A stretch of 33,348 bases of DNA from Rhizobacter sp. (GCA_021732645.1 JAKFUQ010000073.1:1-33348); one strand, 5' to 3'; numbered from the stretch's first letter, positions 15,265 to 24,014 are shown. The notes: generated by a model from the sequence alone, not told the origin. Made by a program: numbers and translations.

Positions 15265-16476
15265 ATGACCACCCACCTGTCCGCCCGAAGCGGGACCGCC
15301 ACAGACCTTGCCACCCCCGACCTGTTCGCCCTCGACCTCGCCGCGGTCAACCTCCCCAGCGCGCCGCTGCGAGCCCGCCCACCGGCCGCCTTGCTGACCA
15401 CGCACGAACACATCGGGTTCGAGCTCGGCTGGGACCACGCGCACCACGGCGTCACGCCACCCGCGCCCCACGCGCAGGATCCGTCGCCGCTGCGCCATGG
15501 CTGGATGGCAGGCGTTGCGGCCTTCGATGCGCGCACGCTCGCGCCCACCCCCGCGGTGCGTCAGTGGTTGCAACTGCGGCTGCACGCCTGGCTGCACGGG
15601 CGCAACGTCGAGTTGTTCCAGGTCACGCCGCGGCAATTGCAGCGGCTCGCCGTCAGCCACTGCCCGATCACCCGCCTGGCGCTGGACCACCCGGGCGACG
15701 CGGGCCAGCGCGCGTCCATCGACCGCGTGCGCAACGACGCCGGCTACGCTGCGGGCAACCTGGTGGTGCTGAGCGCGCAGGCGCAGCTGGCGAAGGCCGC
15801 CCACGGCTTCGAAAGCGCCCTCGGCATGGCGCGCCGCCTTGAGGCCAGCGGCGAGCACCGCAACAGCGGGCCGCAAACACACGACGGCTTGGGCGCGCAG
15901 CCCTGGGGCCGCCTCGCGGTGCTGTGCAGCTTTGTCGAGCCCCTGCCGCATGCCCGCGCCGCCTCGCTGCCGCTGCTGGTGCTGCCACCGAACCGGCTGC
16001 GGCTGTTCAACCCGGTGCAGGCCTTGCAGGCGTTCATCAGCCGACAGTTGCTCAACGCCGGCTGGAGCCAGCGCATCAACGCGTTCGAAGCGCTGCTGCC
16101 GAGCGCGCCCGTGCGTCGCGCCTTCCGCGGGTTTTTTCAGGCGTGGCTGCCGCGCGTGCTTGAAGCCGGGCGCTCCGTTGACCCGCAACAGGCGCGCTGG
16201 GCGATTGAAGACGCCTGGCGCCACGCGCCAGTGATGCAGCGCTGGGTGCGCTTCGCAACGCTGCTCGACGCCCCGCAGTGCGAGGCCCTGTTGTCGCGTG
16301 CGGTGGCCCATGGTCTGCTGCCCGGTGGCCTGCGCGTCGAGGTGGTGGCCGATGACCTGGCGACCGAGGGCTGGTGCCTGAACACCAAGGGCTGTGTGCC
16401 GCACGGCCGCGTGATGCGCCCCTCGCGCAGGCGGGCATCGCCAGACGACGCACCGGTTGCCCAGACGGTGCATTGA
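15265..16476 (+). CDS. Hypothetical protein with an HNH-like motif
   Basis: A 403-residue protein I do not recognise as a whole. Residues about 131-170 resemble the core of HNH-type folds: SHCPITRLAL, then SIDRVRNDAGYAAGNLVVLS, which parallels the SxDRxxNxxGYxxGNxxxVS pattern of small HNH proteins. Only one of the usual metal-binding cysteines is visible (Cys133), so nuclease activity is doubtful. The C-terminal half is rich in Arg, Ala and Leu, with no membrane segments. AAGGAG precedes the ATG at 15265 with nine bases between. It is divergent from the WYL regulator and shares the intergenic region with the two palindromes, so it may be that regulator's target. Confidence 0.75.
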   Translation: MTTHLSARSGTATDLATPDLFALDLAAVNLPSAPLRARPPAALLTTHEHIGFELGWDHAHHGVTPPAPHAQDPSPLRHGWMAGVAAFDARTLAPTPAVRQWLQLRLHAWLHGRNVELFQVTPRQLQRLAVSHCPITRLALDHPGDAGQRASIDRVRNDAGYAAGNLVVLSAQAQLAKAAHGFESALGMARRLEASGEHRNSGPQTHDGLGAQPWGRLAVLCSFVEPLPHARAASLPLLVLPPNRLRLFNPVQALQAFISRQLLNAGWSQRINAFEALLPSAPVRRAFRGFFQAWLPRVLEAGRSVDPQQARWAIEDAWRHAPVMQRWVRFATLLDAPQCEALLSRAVAHGLLPGGLRVEVVADDLATEGWCLNTKGCVPHGRVMRPSRRRASPDDAPVAQTVH

Positions 16477-16530
16477 GCTTTGCGCCCGGGAAGTGCCCCG
16501 CGCAACGCGGCAGCGTGCGCCGCAGGCGGA

Positions 16531-16968
16531 TCAGCGGTCGGTGATCGCCATGCCGCTGGCATCCCACAGGGGCGCGAAGCCGCTGGGCGTCGCCGTCGCC
16601 GACCGCAGCAAACGCAGGGTCACCAGCTCTTGCGACACCGCAGGTGGAAAGCCGGTGCGCTGGCGGCGTCGGCCCAACACCAGGTCGTCCAGCACCCGCG
16701 ACACCAACGCCGGGTCGTTCCAGCACAGCGCGAGCCGGTTGGCCACGCGGGGGTACAGCGCACACAGCTGGGTGGGCCGATGACGCGGACTCAGCGAGTC
16801 ACACCAGGCTTTGGTCAGCGGCGACAACACCATGTCCTGCGGCCGCGCCTGTTCGCGCAGGCGTTGCCAGCCCGACTCGCTGGTCGGCTCCACCGCCACA
16901 CGGCGTGCCGGGGTCGCCTTGGTGGCCGTGCTTCGGGGGCTGTGCGCACCCCATCCGAAAATGCTCAT
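16531..16968 (-). CDS. Conserved hypothetical protein (145 residues)
   Basis: A small soluble, basic protein without recognised domain. The core ALYPRVANRLALCWNDP followed by VLDDLVLGRRRQRTGFPP and a helical VSQELVTLRLL resembles uncharacterised proteins I associate with betaproteobacteria. The N-terminal 30 residues are low-complexity (Thr/Ala/Arg). GGAG lies ten bases before the ATG at 16968. It is convergent with the HNH-like gene. No function is known. Confidence 0.7.
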   Translation of the reverse strand: MSIFGWGAHSPRSTATKATPARRVAVEPTSESGWQRLREQARPQDMVLSPLTKAWCDSLSPRHRPTQLCALYPRVANRLALCWNDPALVSRVLDDLVLGRRRQRTGFPPAVSQELVTLRLLRSATATPSGFAPLWDASGMAITDR

Positions 16969-17191
16969 GGCGTGAGTGCTCCGCGCACCCGTGGCGGCGC
17001 TGACGCGGCGCAGGCATCACGGCCATCGATGGCTTGGTAACAGTAGGTATCCATGGCAAGCAGTGTGGGGCCGAAGGCCGTCGGAAACCCGCCTCTTTCC
17101 AGGCGCTCCCCCGACTTGCGGGTGTGCTTCCTTCACGCCCGCGGCGGCGTTGTGACACGTCGCTGCCTCAGGCACCCCCTACGATCGTCAA

Positions 17192-17917
17192 ATGGCGTTG
17201 ATGGTGTCGATGGTTTTGTGGAATGGCGTCACCCGACTCGGCGAAGCGCAGATCCTGCTGCCCGCCGCATTGCTGACCGCCCTGTGGTTCGTTTGGCGCG
17301 ATCGCTCGCCTCGGCTGGCGGCGGTGTGGCTGGGCGGCATCGTGGTCGCCACGCTGGTCACCACCGCGTCGAAAGTCGCCTTCATCGGCTATGGGCTGGG
17401 CTGGGCCGCGCTGGACTACACCGGCGTGTCGGGCCATTCGATGTTCGCGGCCGCCATCTATCCGCTGACCGGTGTGGCCCTCGTCAGTGCCGCCGCCGGC
17501 TTGCAGGCCGCGCGCTGGGAGCCGCTGGGCTTGCTCTCGGGCGCGGCACTCGCCACCGTGGTGGGCGTGTCGCGGGTGGCGATCGGGGTGCACTCCTGGA
17601 GCGAAGTGGTGGCCGGCTTGCTGGTCGGCGGTGCGGTGACGCTGCTGGCCACGCGAGCCCAGCGCGCGCCACCGGCGCGGCATTCGCTGTGGTTGCCGGT
17701 GGTGGTGTGCGTGTGGCTGGGCAGCGCCCTGCCGTATGCGCCGCCGTCACCGACGCACGGCTGGGTCACGCAGCTGGCACTGGCGGTGTCGGGGCGTTCG
17801 CAGCCCTACACCCGCGCCGACCTGCTGGCTCCGCGCGCCGCACCCCCAGACAGCGCAGGCCCCACCAGCAGCACCCCTCAGCGGCGAGGGGACAGCGACT
17901 TCGCCAACCCCGTTTGA
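17192..17917 (+). CDS. PAP2-superfamily membrane protein with degenerate first motif
   Basis: A 241-residue membrane protein of the phosphatidic-acid-phosphatase type 2 superfamily. Seen: motif 2 as VSGHS (residues 79-83, catalytic-type His82) and motif 3 as SRVAIGVHSWSE (127-138, nucleophile-type His134, Asp replaced by Glu). Motif 1, normally KxxxxxxRP, is reduced to a single Lys61 without the RP pair. Several membrane segments alternate with these. Activity on lipid phosphates is possible but uncertain given the altered motif. The last 40 bases overlap the convergent Lon-domain gene on the other strand. ATG at 17192 has no clear ribosome site; ATGs at 17201 and 17210 are alternatives. Confidence 0.82.
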   Translation: MALMVSMVLWNGVTRLGEAQILLPAALLTALWFVWRDRSPRLAAVWLGGIVVATLVTTASKVAFIGYGLGWAALDYTGVSGHSMFAAAIYPLTGVALVSAAAGLQAARWEPLGLLSGAALATVVGVSRVAIGVHSWSEVVAGLLVGGAVTLLATRAQRAPPARHSLWLPVVVCVWLGSALPYAPPSPTHGWVTQLALAVSGRSQPYTRADLLAPRAAPPDSAGPTSSTPQRRGDSDFANPV

Positions 17918-18567
17918 TCGAGCACGTCGGACACCAATTCCAGCCGCAGCAGCGGGTTGTCCAGCGACATCAGGCGCTGCTTGTGCTCGGCGCCCATGGG
18001 CAACAACTCGCACCAGCGGTTGGCGACCCAGCCGCAGTCGCCCCAGCGGTAGGGCGGTTGAAACGGCAGTTCCGCCGCGTCGCCCGCCCGCTGCGTGTGG
18101 CTGTGCACCGCCTCGCGCAAGGTGGCCGACACCGACGCCAGATCGCTGGGCACGCCCACCTCGGCGTCGCCGTTCAGCAGCTCGACGTCGGCGACCCACA
18201 GGCCGTGCTTCAGCTGCTCGCGCGAGCGGATGCGAAAGCGCTGGGTGCCCGTGCAGCCTATCGTCATCAGGCCGGGATTCGGCCGCTCCAGGTGGGCTAT
18301 GCGGGCCAGCGTACCGATCTCGTGAAACGCCTCGGGCGCGCCGGGGTCGCGCAGGCCCTCGGGACCGCTTTGCGACGGTGCGCTGCGCACCTCACGGCCC
18401 TCGGTCAGGCAGACGACGCCGAACGGGGTGCCCGCCTTGTGCGCCCGCCCGATCATGTCCAGGTAACGCACTTCAAAAATGCGAAGTGGCAGGTAACCCC
18501 CAGGGAACAGCACGCATCGCAGCGGAAAAAGCGGCAACGCGGTGATTTGGGTCGGTGGCATCTCCAT
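17878..18567 (-). CDS. Lon-protease substrate-binding-domain protein (stand-alone)
   Basis: A 229-residue cytoplasmic protein consisting of the LON N-terminal (substrate-recognition) domain only, without ATPase or protease parts. The start LPLFPLRCVLFPGGYLPLRI and the following FEVRYLDMIGRA are hallmarks, and FGVVCLTEGREV matches the next family block. Related stand-alone proteins are common; their role is not established. ATG at 18567; a second ATG lies two codons on. Its 3' end overlaps the convergent PAP2 gene by 40 bases. Confidence 0.92.
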   Translation of the reverse strand: MEMPPTQITALPLFPLRCVLFPGGYLPLRIFEVRYLDMIGRAHKAGTPFGVVCLTEGREVRSAPSQSGPEGLRDPGAPEAFHEIGTLARIAHLERPNPGLMTIGCTGTQRFRIRSREQLKHGLWVADVELLNGDAEVGVPSDLASVSATLREAVHSHTQRAGDAAELPFQPPYRWGDCGWVANRWCELLPMGAEHKQRLMSLDNPLLRLELVSDVLDQTGLAKSLSPRR

Positions 18568-18624
18568 CTGCGGATTGTCACGCCACCCCGACCCGGCTGC
18601 GGGACAGGGATTGCCCTTGTCTTG

Positions 18625-19932
18625 TCAGCCGTGCGGGGTCAGCGCGGCACCCGGTGCGCGGCCCTCGGCACGCAGCAGCGCCTCAAGGCACTGGTCGCGG
18701 ATGCCGTAGAAGCGCTTGATGTCGTCGATCTGCGCCCACACCGCGTCAGTTGGCTGCGGCTGTGCTCGCTTCACGGCCAGGATCATCTTGTTCTTCTGCG
18801 TGTGCTCCAGCGCCACGAACTCGAACACCTGGGTGTCGTAGCCACAGGCGTCGAGCAGCATCGCGCGCAGGCCGTCGGTCAGCATCTCGGCCTGCTGCCC
18901 CCTGTGCACGCCATGCTGCAAGATCGGCCGCAAGGGATGCGGGCTCAGCAGCTGCGGGCGCAGCTCCTTGTGGCAGCACGGCGAGCACAGGATGATGGCC
19001 GCGCCGCCGCGCAGGCCCAGGTGGATGGCGTGGTCGGTGGCGGTGTCGCAGGCGTGCAGCGCGATCATCACGTCGAGGGGCTGCAGCGCACGGCTGCGCA
19101 CATCGCCTTCGTCAAAGCGCAGGCCGACCAGGCCGAGCTGCTGCACCACCGCATTGCCCAGGCGCACCATGTCGCTGCGCAACTCGACGCCGCTCACCTG
19201 TGCTTCGATGCCGGGCTGTTGCAGCAAATGGTCGTGGACGGCAAAGGTCAGGTAGCCCTTGCCTGCGCCGAAATCGACGACGCGCAGCGGACGCTTCTCG
19301 GCAGGCTGCGCCGGGTCGGTATCGAGCAGGCGCGACGCCTGCAAGGCACCGGCAAACACCTCGACGAACTTGTTGATCTGCTTCCACTTGCGCGACATCG
19401 CAGGCACCACCGCATGGTGCGCCGTGGTGACGCCGAGCGCGGTCAGGAACGGCCGGGTCACGTCGACGGTGCGGTGCTTCTCACGGTCGTGCGCGGTGGC
19501 CTGCCCACGCGCCTCGGGCTCGCCGGTCACGGCCGCCTCGCCCGCCGCGTCAGCGATCACCGGCCGTCGGCGCAGCGTGCAAACGCCGCGCTGGCTGATC
19601 ATCAGCTCGACCATGGCATCACGCGTGTGCAGCTGGGCGTGGCGAAACACCGGCCCGAGCAGCTTCCGCAGCCACTGCAGCGCGTCGGCGATCGGCAGGT
19701 TCTTCGTCTCGTCGCGGGTGGCGTAGCGGTACACGAACGACAGGCAGGGCGAGCCGCGCAGCACGATGGGCCGCACGCTGACACGCTTCAGGTCGGCCTC
19801 GGGCCCGCAGTGCCTGGACAGCAGCAGCGACTCGAAGCCCCCGCCATCGAGGCTCGCCGCGCACAGCGCGGCAAAGCGGGCCAGCGTGGCCGCGCCCGGG
19901 GTGGTTGCGGGCAGCGTGTCGCGGGCGGTCAC
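18625..19932 (-). CDS. Class I SAM-dependent methyltransferase (methyltransferase 32 group)
   Basis: A 435-residue protein. The SAM-binding motif VVDFGAGKGYLTFAVHDHL is in the middle (about residues 217-235), followed by GVELRSDMVRLG and ALHACDTATDHAI and a Cys-rich stretch ILCSPCCHKEL. This arrangement fits the family of large methyltransferases thought to act on RNA or other nucleic acids; the substrate is unknown. The N-terminal third (YRYATRDETKNLPIADAL) is typical of the bacterial members. It starts with GTG at 19932, overlapping the stop of the small secreted protein upstream (GTGA), which implies an operon of two. Confidence 0.9.
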   Translation of the reverse strand: MTARDTLPATTPGAATLARFAALCAASLDGGGFESLLLSRHCGPEADLKRVSVRPIVLRGSPCLSFVYRYATRDETKNLPIADALQWLRKLLGPVFRHAQLHTRDAMVELMISQRGVCTLRRRPVIADAAGEAAVTGEPEARGQATAHDREKHRTVDVTRPFLTALGVTTAHHAVVPAMSRKWKQINKFVEVFAGALQASRLLDTDPAQPAEKRPLRVVDFGAGKGYLTFAVHDHLLQQPGIEAQVSGVELRSDMVRLGNAVVQQLGLVGLRFDEGDVRSRALQPLDVMIALHACDTATDHAIHLGLRGGAAIILCSPCCHKELRPQLLSPHPLRPILQHGVHRGQQAEMLTDGLRAMLLDACGYDTQVFEFVALEHTQKNKMILAVKRAQPQPTDAVWAQIDDIKRFYGIRDQCLEALLRAEGRAPGAALTPHG

Positions 19933-20324
19933 GGGCGGGCGCGATCGCGGCCGTGGCGCTCGCCGCAGTTGGCGCGCTCGGTGGCGTCGACCAAGGCGCT
20001 GCAGCGCGCGGCGCTGTCGTCGATGGCGGCAGGCGGGGTGCCGCGGGCCGCCGGGTCGCGGCTCCGTTCGAGCTTCAACGGCGCGGCCGAAGGCTTCGGG
20101 CCGAGCGGGATGTTGATCTGTGGCGTGACCGTGCCTTCGTGCCGGGCGTTGTCAGCGGGCGACGCGTTGTCGCGCTTTTCCTCCGGCGTCAGCAAACGCG
20201 GCCCAGTCGCGCCCGCCGGGGCCGACGCACTCGCGGCGGGCGGCGGCGGGCCCGGCTCGGCGCGGACAACGGCGCAAGGCAACAGCGCCAGTGCAACCAT
20301 CAACGGCAGGCATCGAATCTTCAT
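19929..20324 (-). CDS. Small secreted hypothetical protein
   Basis: A 131-residue protein with a signal peptide (MKIRCLPLMVALALLPCAVVRA, cleaved probably after VRA), followed by a Pro/Ala-rich stretch and a short C-terminal region with two cysteines (AARCSAL and RANCGER) that could form a disulphide. No domain recognised. The ATG at 20324 has AGAGGA upstream; a GTG one codon earlier is also possible. It overlaps the methyltransferase gene by four bases. Confidence 0.72.
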   Translation of the reverse strand: MKIRCLPLMVALALLPCAVVRAEPGPPPPAASASAPAGATGPRLLTPEEKRDNASPADNARHEGTVTPQINIPLGPKPSAAPLKLERSRDPAARGTPPAAIDDSAARCSALVDATERANCGERHGRDRARP

Positions 20325-20408
20325 CACCTATCCTCTGCGGGCTGAAAGGCGCCTCGCGGTGCCCCGGTGTAGCACGTTCGGCCGCTGCGGTCGCCAGAAG
20401 ATGTCCTC

Positions 20409-20915
20409 ATGACCCCCCACAACGTCACTGCCCTCACCGATCCACCCGACGCCGACGAGGCGATCCACGAACCCCGGCTGTGGCGCGACCACGGTTGGAC
20501 CGCTCGCGTCATCAAGAACGAGGACGACGAGGGCTGGGCGGTCGAGATGCTGAAGCAGGGCGAGGCCGAGCCCGCGCTGGTCGGCCCGTGGACGATGGGG
20601 CGCGACAAGAAGAACCCGAAGCCGCTGGACACCGCCGCCTTCAACACATTGGTAAAAACGGCCGCCGAAGTGCTGCGCCGGCACGAGCAGGCACTCGACG
20701 CACAGCTGCACCAGCGCGTGGTCGTCGATGGTGATGCCGGCCGCATCACCGTCACGCTCGACATCGTGGCCGACGACGACGATCCCTCTGCCCTGCTCAG
20801 CGCCACCACCGCGGCCGGCGACACGCTGGCGCAGGTGCGCGTGTCGGCCGGCTTTCGTCTGAGCGCCGGCAGCGCCCGCCGCTGGATCGCCGACGACTTT
20901 CGCCGGCCGGACTGA
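20409..20915 (+). CDS. Conserved hypothetical protein (168 residues)
   Basis: An acidic cytoplasmic protein with no signal or membrane segment. Features: RLWRDHGWTARVIKNEDDEG, a segment with several Asp/Glu (VADDDDPS) and the ending GSARRWIADDFRRPD. I do not recognise a domain with known function; similar proteins are annotated as hypothetical. ATG at 20409 follows a weak AGAAGA. It is divergent from the small secreted protein and convergent with the YgjP-like gene. Confidence 0.75.
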   Translation: MTPHNVTALTDPPDADEAIHEPRLWRDHGWTARVIKNEDDEGWAVEMLKQGEAEPALVGPWTMGRDKKNPKPLDTAAFNTLVKTAAEVLRRHEQALDAQLHQRVVVDGDAGRITVTLDIVADDDDPSALLSATTAAGDTLAQVRVSAGFRLSAGSARRWIADDFRRPD

Positions 20916-20934
20916 GCGCGCAGGCTGGGCAGAC

Positions 20935-21438
20935 TCAGCCGACCTCGGGCACGTCGAGTTCGCGCGCGGTCAGCCACAACCGCGCGTCGAACTCGAGCTG
21001 GTGGTAGTCGGGCGCCATGTGGGTGCACAGCGCATAGAACGGCTTGTCGTGGTCGCGCTCCTTCAGGTGTGCCAGCTCGTGCACCACGATCATCTTCAGG
21101 AACGGCGCGGGCGCGTCCTTGAACAGGCTGGCGATGCGGATCTCGCGCTTGGCCTTCAGCCGGCCGCCCTGCACCCGCGACACCGTCGAATGCGTGCCCA
21201 GCGCGTTGCGCAGCACCTGCAGCCGCGGGTCGTAAGCCACCTTCGCGATCGGCGGCGCGCTGCGCATGTGGCGGGTCTTCAGGTCCATCACATAGTCGTA
21301 CAGCGCCGGATCGCTGCGCACCGCGTGGGCCTCGGGGTAGCGCTGCTGCAGGTGCAGGGCCAGCCGACCTTGCGCGATCAGTTCGGCAACGCGCGACAGC
21401 ACATCGGGCGCATAGCCAGCCAGATATTTCAGGCTCAT
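20935..21438 (-). CDS. YgjP-like metallopeptidase (M48/DUF45 group)
   Basis: A 167-residue cytoplasmic protein with the zinc motif VVHELAHL (His120, Glu121, His124) and a third ligand His130 in ERDHDKPFY, typical of YgjP/WLM-type minimal gluzincins. The region SAPPIAKVAYDPRLQ and the beta-strand IRIASLFKDAPAPFLKM precede it. Proteolysis has not been established for most relatives. ATG at 21438 overlaps the stop of the DUF938 methyltransferase gene (ATGA), so the two are co-translated. Confidence 0.92.
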   Translation of the reverse strand: MSLKYLAGYAPDVLSRVAELIAQGRLALHLQQRYPEAHAVRSDPALYDYVMDLKTRHMRSAPPIAKVAYDPRLQVLRNALGTHSTVSRVQGGRLKAKREIRIASLFKDAPAPFLKMIVVHELAHLKERDHDKPFYALCTHMAPDYHQLEFDARLWLTARELDVPEVG

Positions 21439-22058
21439 GCGGTGAGCTTCGTTGCCGCGCGTTCCAGCACCAGCAACAGGTTGTTCGCCGGCATCGCCAC
21501 CCGCTCGCGCAAGTGCAGGCCGACCGCATGCGCCTGCGCCAGCACGTCTTCCCGCCGGCGCAGGCCCCAGGCGGGGTGGCGCTCACGCAGGTCCGCATCG
21601 AACGCCTGATTGCCCGGCGAGGTCGGCACCTCGTCTTCGAGGTACGGGCCGTAAAGCACCAGCCGACCGTCGGGCGACAGCACCCGCGCGGCCAGTTGCA
21701 TCAGCGCGGGGCAGGTGGCCCATGGCGAGATGTGCAGCAGGTTGGCGCAAAACACCGCGTCGACCGGGATGGGCAGGCCGACCGCGGGCGCGGCCAGCAC
21801 GTCCAGGTGCAGCGCGGGCCGCACGTTGGCCAAGCCCTCGCACCACGCATCGATCGACGCCAGCGCGAGCGGCTCGGCATCGGTGGGCTGCCAGCGCCAG
21901 CCGGGCAGCCCGGCCGCGACATGCGCCGCATGCTGGCCGGTGCCGCTGGCGATTTCCAGCGCCGTGCCCGACGCCGGCAGCACGCGCTGCAGCTGCGCAA
22001 AGATAGGTGCGCGGTTGCGTTCTGCGGCCGGGCTGTGCTGTCGTGAATCAGAGATCAT
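21435..22058 (-). CDS. DUF938 SAM-dependent methyltransferase-like protein
   Basis: A 207-residue protein of the DUF938 family. The start RQHSPAAERNRAPIFAQL and the SAM-binding motif ALEIASGTGQHAAHVA are diagnostic; FCANLLHISPW and GRLVLYGPYL follow. The family has a methyltransferase fold but no proven reaction. I used the ATG at 22058 since the diagnostic N-terminus begins there; an in-frame start 75 bases upstream lacks coding character. Operon with the YgjP-like gene. Confidence 0.92.
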   Translation of the reverse strand: MISDSRQHSPAAERNRAPIFAQLQRVLPASGTALEIASGTGQHAAHVAAGLPGWRWQPTDAEPLALASIDAWCEGLANVRPALHLDVLAAPAVGLPIPVDAVFCANLLHISPWATCPALMQLAARVLSPDGRLVLYGPYLEDEVPTSPGNQAFDADLRERHPAWGLRRREDVLAQAHAVGLHLRERVAMPANNLLLVLERAATKLTA

Positions 22059-22155
22059 GCGAGGATGGTGCACGAAGTCGCCGCCACCTCGAAGTGGCGC
22101 CGCAGGCGCGGGTCTTGCGTACCGCGCACTCACTCAGGCCTCCCGGAGATGCACC

Positions 22156-22485
22156 ATGCCCTCACCCGACCTGGAATCGCTGCGCACCTCAGTGCACACC
22201 GCGTTCTCGCTGGCTCATCTGCTCGAACGCATCGAACGCAGCGGTGGCGCGGTCGACGCACACAGCTACCGCCATGTCGTTGCCCGGCTGCAGGATGCCT
22301 TGTCGGGCCCGCTGCCCGAGTCGGCATTGGCCGCGGTGCTGCGCAGCTATCCGTCGGCGGCGGAAGTGTTCGAGAACATGAACTACGCGCACGCCGGGTT
22401 GTCGTGCGCCTCGCTGGAATGCAAGGTGGCGTCCGAGGTGCAGGCCGCCCAGGCGTTGCGGCGCGCGGCGCAGCGCCGCGCGTAG
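22156..22485 (+). CDS. Small conserved hypothetical protein (109 residues)
   Basis: An alpha-helical protein without signal or membrane segment. Sequence runs from LESLRTSVHTAFSLAHLLER through SYRHVVARLQDAL and ALAAVLRSYPSAAEVFENM to an Arg/Ala-rich tail. GGAG lies eight bases before the ATG at 22156. No function known. Divergent from the DUF938 gene with 97 bases between. Confidence 0.72.
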   Translation: MPSPDLESLRTSVHTAFSLAHLLERIERSGGAVDAHSYRHVVARLQDALSGPLPESALAAVLRSYPSAAEVFENMNYAHAGLSCASLECKVASEVQAAQALRRAAQRRA

Positions 22486-22573
22486 GGTGCACTGTCCTTC
22501 GCTACTGCGGCGACCCGGGCAAGGCGGCGGGCGCCATCGGCTGCATCAGCTGACCACGCGCACCACGAAGGCA

Positions 22574-23434
22574 TCAACCTGCTGGCGCAGGCATCGCGGT
22601 CAGTTCACGCAACCGCTGGTGCGCCGCGTCGTCCCAGGCGATGGGCAGCTGATTCCTGGCCTGCAGATAGTGGTGGGTGAACACGTCGAGGTAGGCTTCC
22701 AGCGTTTGCTCGGCCCGGTGTTCACCGGCCAGGTTCAGGCACAGGGCCGCAACCTCGCTGGTGCAGAAGTGGTCGTTGCGGCGGGAGCGCCGCAGCCTGT
22801 ACTGCGAGACCTGGTCCGGCTGCAGGCTGAGCACCGGCAGGTGGTCGAGGTAGGGGCTTTTGCGGAACATCTTGCGGGCCTCGGCCCAGGTGGCGTCCAG
22901 CAGGATGAACAGCGGGCGTTTGCCGACCACACCATCAGCGGCGCTGTACGATTGAACGCTGTGCACCACGCGCTCGGGTGACACATATTCCCCCGGAAAC
23001 ACCACGTACGGTTGCCACTGCGGGTCGCGCAGCAGGGCCAGCAAGGCCGGGTCGGTCTCGGTGCGGGCCCAGCCGAAGGCAAAGGTGTCGGCCACCACAT
23101 CGGCGATCAACCAGCCGGTGTTGCTGGGCTTGAGCGGCTCGATGTCGGCCATCAGCAGGCACACGCCCGAAAGCGTGGGCACGTTCGGGCGCAAGGCACA
23201 CGTGCAGTGGCTGGGCAGCAGCCGGCAGCCCGCACACCGCTCGCGTTTGAAGCCCCCGCGGGCGAGAAAGGGTTTGGCGCTGCGCGCCAAGCGGGCGGCA
23301 CGCAGAAGTGAGACCGCGTGGGCGGTGGCGCAAGTCAATTCGGTGGCTTCTAGGTTTCGTTCGATGTTCACACACTCTGCAGTCGCGAGCCGCGTTGCAC
23401 CCTCGTGCCGGCGCACGGCATCATCGGGCGCCAT
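22574..23434 (-). CDS. tapT: DTW-domain tRNA-uridine aminocarboxypropyltransferase (TapT)
   Basis: DTW-domain proteins such as E. coli TapT transfer an aminocarboxypropyl group from SAM to a tRNA uridine (acp3U47). Seen: the N-terminal LARSAKPFLARGG and cysteine cluster CAGCRLLPSHCTC, the DTW-type motif LLDATWAEARKMFRKSPYL and RLRRSRRNDHFCTSEVAAL. ATG at 23434 is used, but its CATG is shared with the start of the divergent gene, leaving no room for promoters; the true start may lie closer to the cysteine cluster, for example at a GTG near 23371. Family assignment is solid, start is not. Confidence 0.9.
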   Translation of the reverse strand: MAPDDAVRRHEGATRLATAECVNIERNLEATELTCATAHAVSLLRAARLARSAKPFLARGGFKRERCAGCRLLPSHCTCALRPNVPTLSGVCLLMADIEPLKPSNTGWLIADVVADTFAFGWARTETDPALLALLRDPQWQPYVVFPGEYVSPERVVHSVQSYSAADGVVGKRPLFILLDATWAEARKMFRKSPYLDHLPVLSLQPDQVSQYRLRRSRRNDHFCTSEVAALCLNLAGEHRAEQTLEAYLDVFTHHYLQARNQLPIAWDDAAHQRLRELTAMPAPAG

Positions 23435-23825
23435 GACGCCTCCGGCCGACAACCCTCCGCAAGCACCGGCGTCGAAGTGCGCAACGCGGGCTACGCGCCG
23501 CACTGGCAAGCATCGTCACCATGTGTATGTCGTCGAACTCGACGACCGCGTGTGGAACGAACCCCGCTTCCGCAAGGCGAACCCCGACCACCAGCTGGGC
23601 AAGCCCTTCGTCTACGTCGGCATGACCGGCCTCGGCCCCGACCTGCGCTTCGACAAGCACAAGGCCGGCATCCAGGCCAACCGTTATGTGTTCGAGTACG
23701 GCCTACGCCTGCTGCCCGCTCTGTACGCCGTCTACAACCCGATGCCCTACGAAGCCGCGCGCGAGATGGAGGTGGAGCTGGCGATCGGGCTGCGCGAGGC
23801 GGGCTATGGTGTGTGGCAAGCGTAA
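23433..23825 (+). CDS. GIY-YIG-like protein
   Basis: A 130-residue protein. HHVYVVELDDRVW followed by FVYVGMTGLGPDLRFDKHKAG corresponds to the two strands and the Arg-helix of the GIY-YIG nuclease fold, with VYV and YVG in place of GIY and YIG. The end (YNPMPYEAAREMEVELAI with a Glu near the usual catalytic position, then GYGVWQA) also fits. Nuclease activity is not proven for these small relatives. ATG at 23433 overlaps the start codon of the divergent TapT gene; a GTG at the HVYVV position is an alternative start. Confidence 0.72.
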   Translation: MTPPADNPPQAPASKCATRATRRTGKHRHHVYVVELDDRVWNEPRFRKANPDHQLGKPFVYVGMTGLGPDLRFDKHKAGIQANRYVFEYGLRLLPALYAVYNPMPYEAAREMEVELAIGLREAGYGVWQA

Positions 23826-24014
23826 CAGGCGCAGCCTGGCTCACTCACGCAGCTCCCGCTTTATTTCGTTCGTAACACGGGCAGCGCGTTTTCAGATCGC
23901 AAGCTGTAGGCGCCGGGCCGCAACCCCACGTTGTGGATGCATGACCAGCCCATGCTGGCGTGCTCAAGATGCTCGGAGCCTATGCGAGCGTCGCTTGAAA
24001 TGAAAGACTGAATC

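Noticed and set aside
14077-16473. 798-residue version of the WYL regulator
   Set aside because: The extension upstream of 15087 is antisense to the HNH-like gene and crosses the intergenic palindromes; the internal ATG has a good ribosome site and the family N-terminus.
17053-20412. Very long plus-strand open frame (1119 codons)
   Set aside because: It runs antisense to several clear genes and reads as low-complexity Arg/Ala/Gly/Gln; an effect of high GC in third positions.
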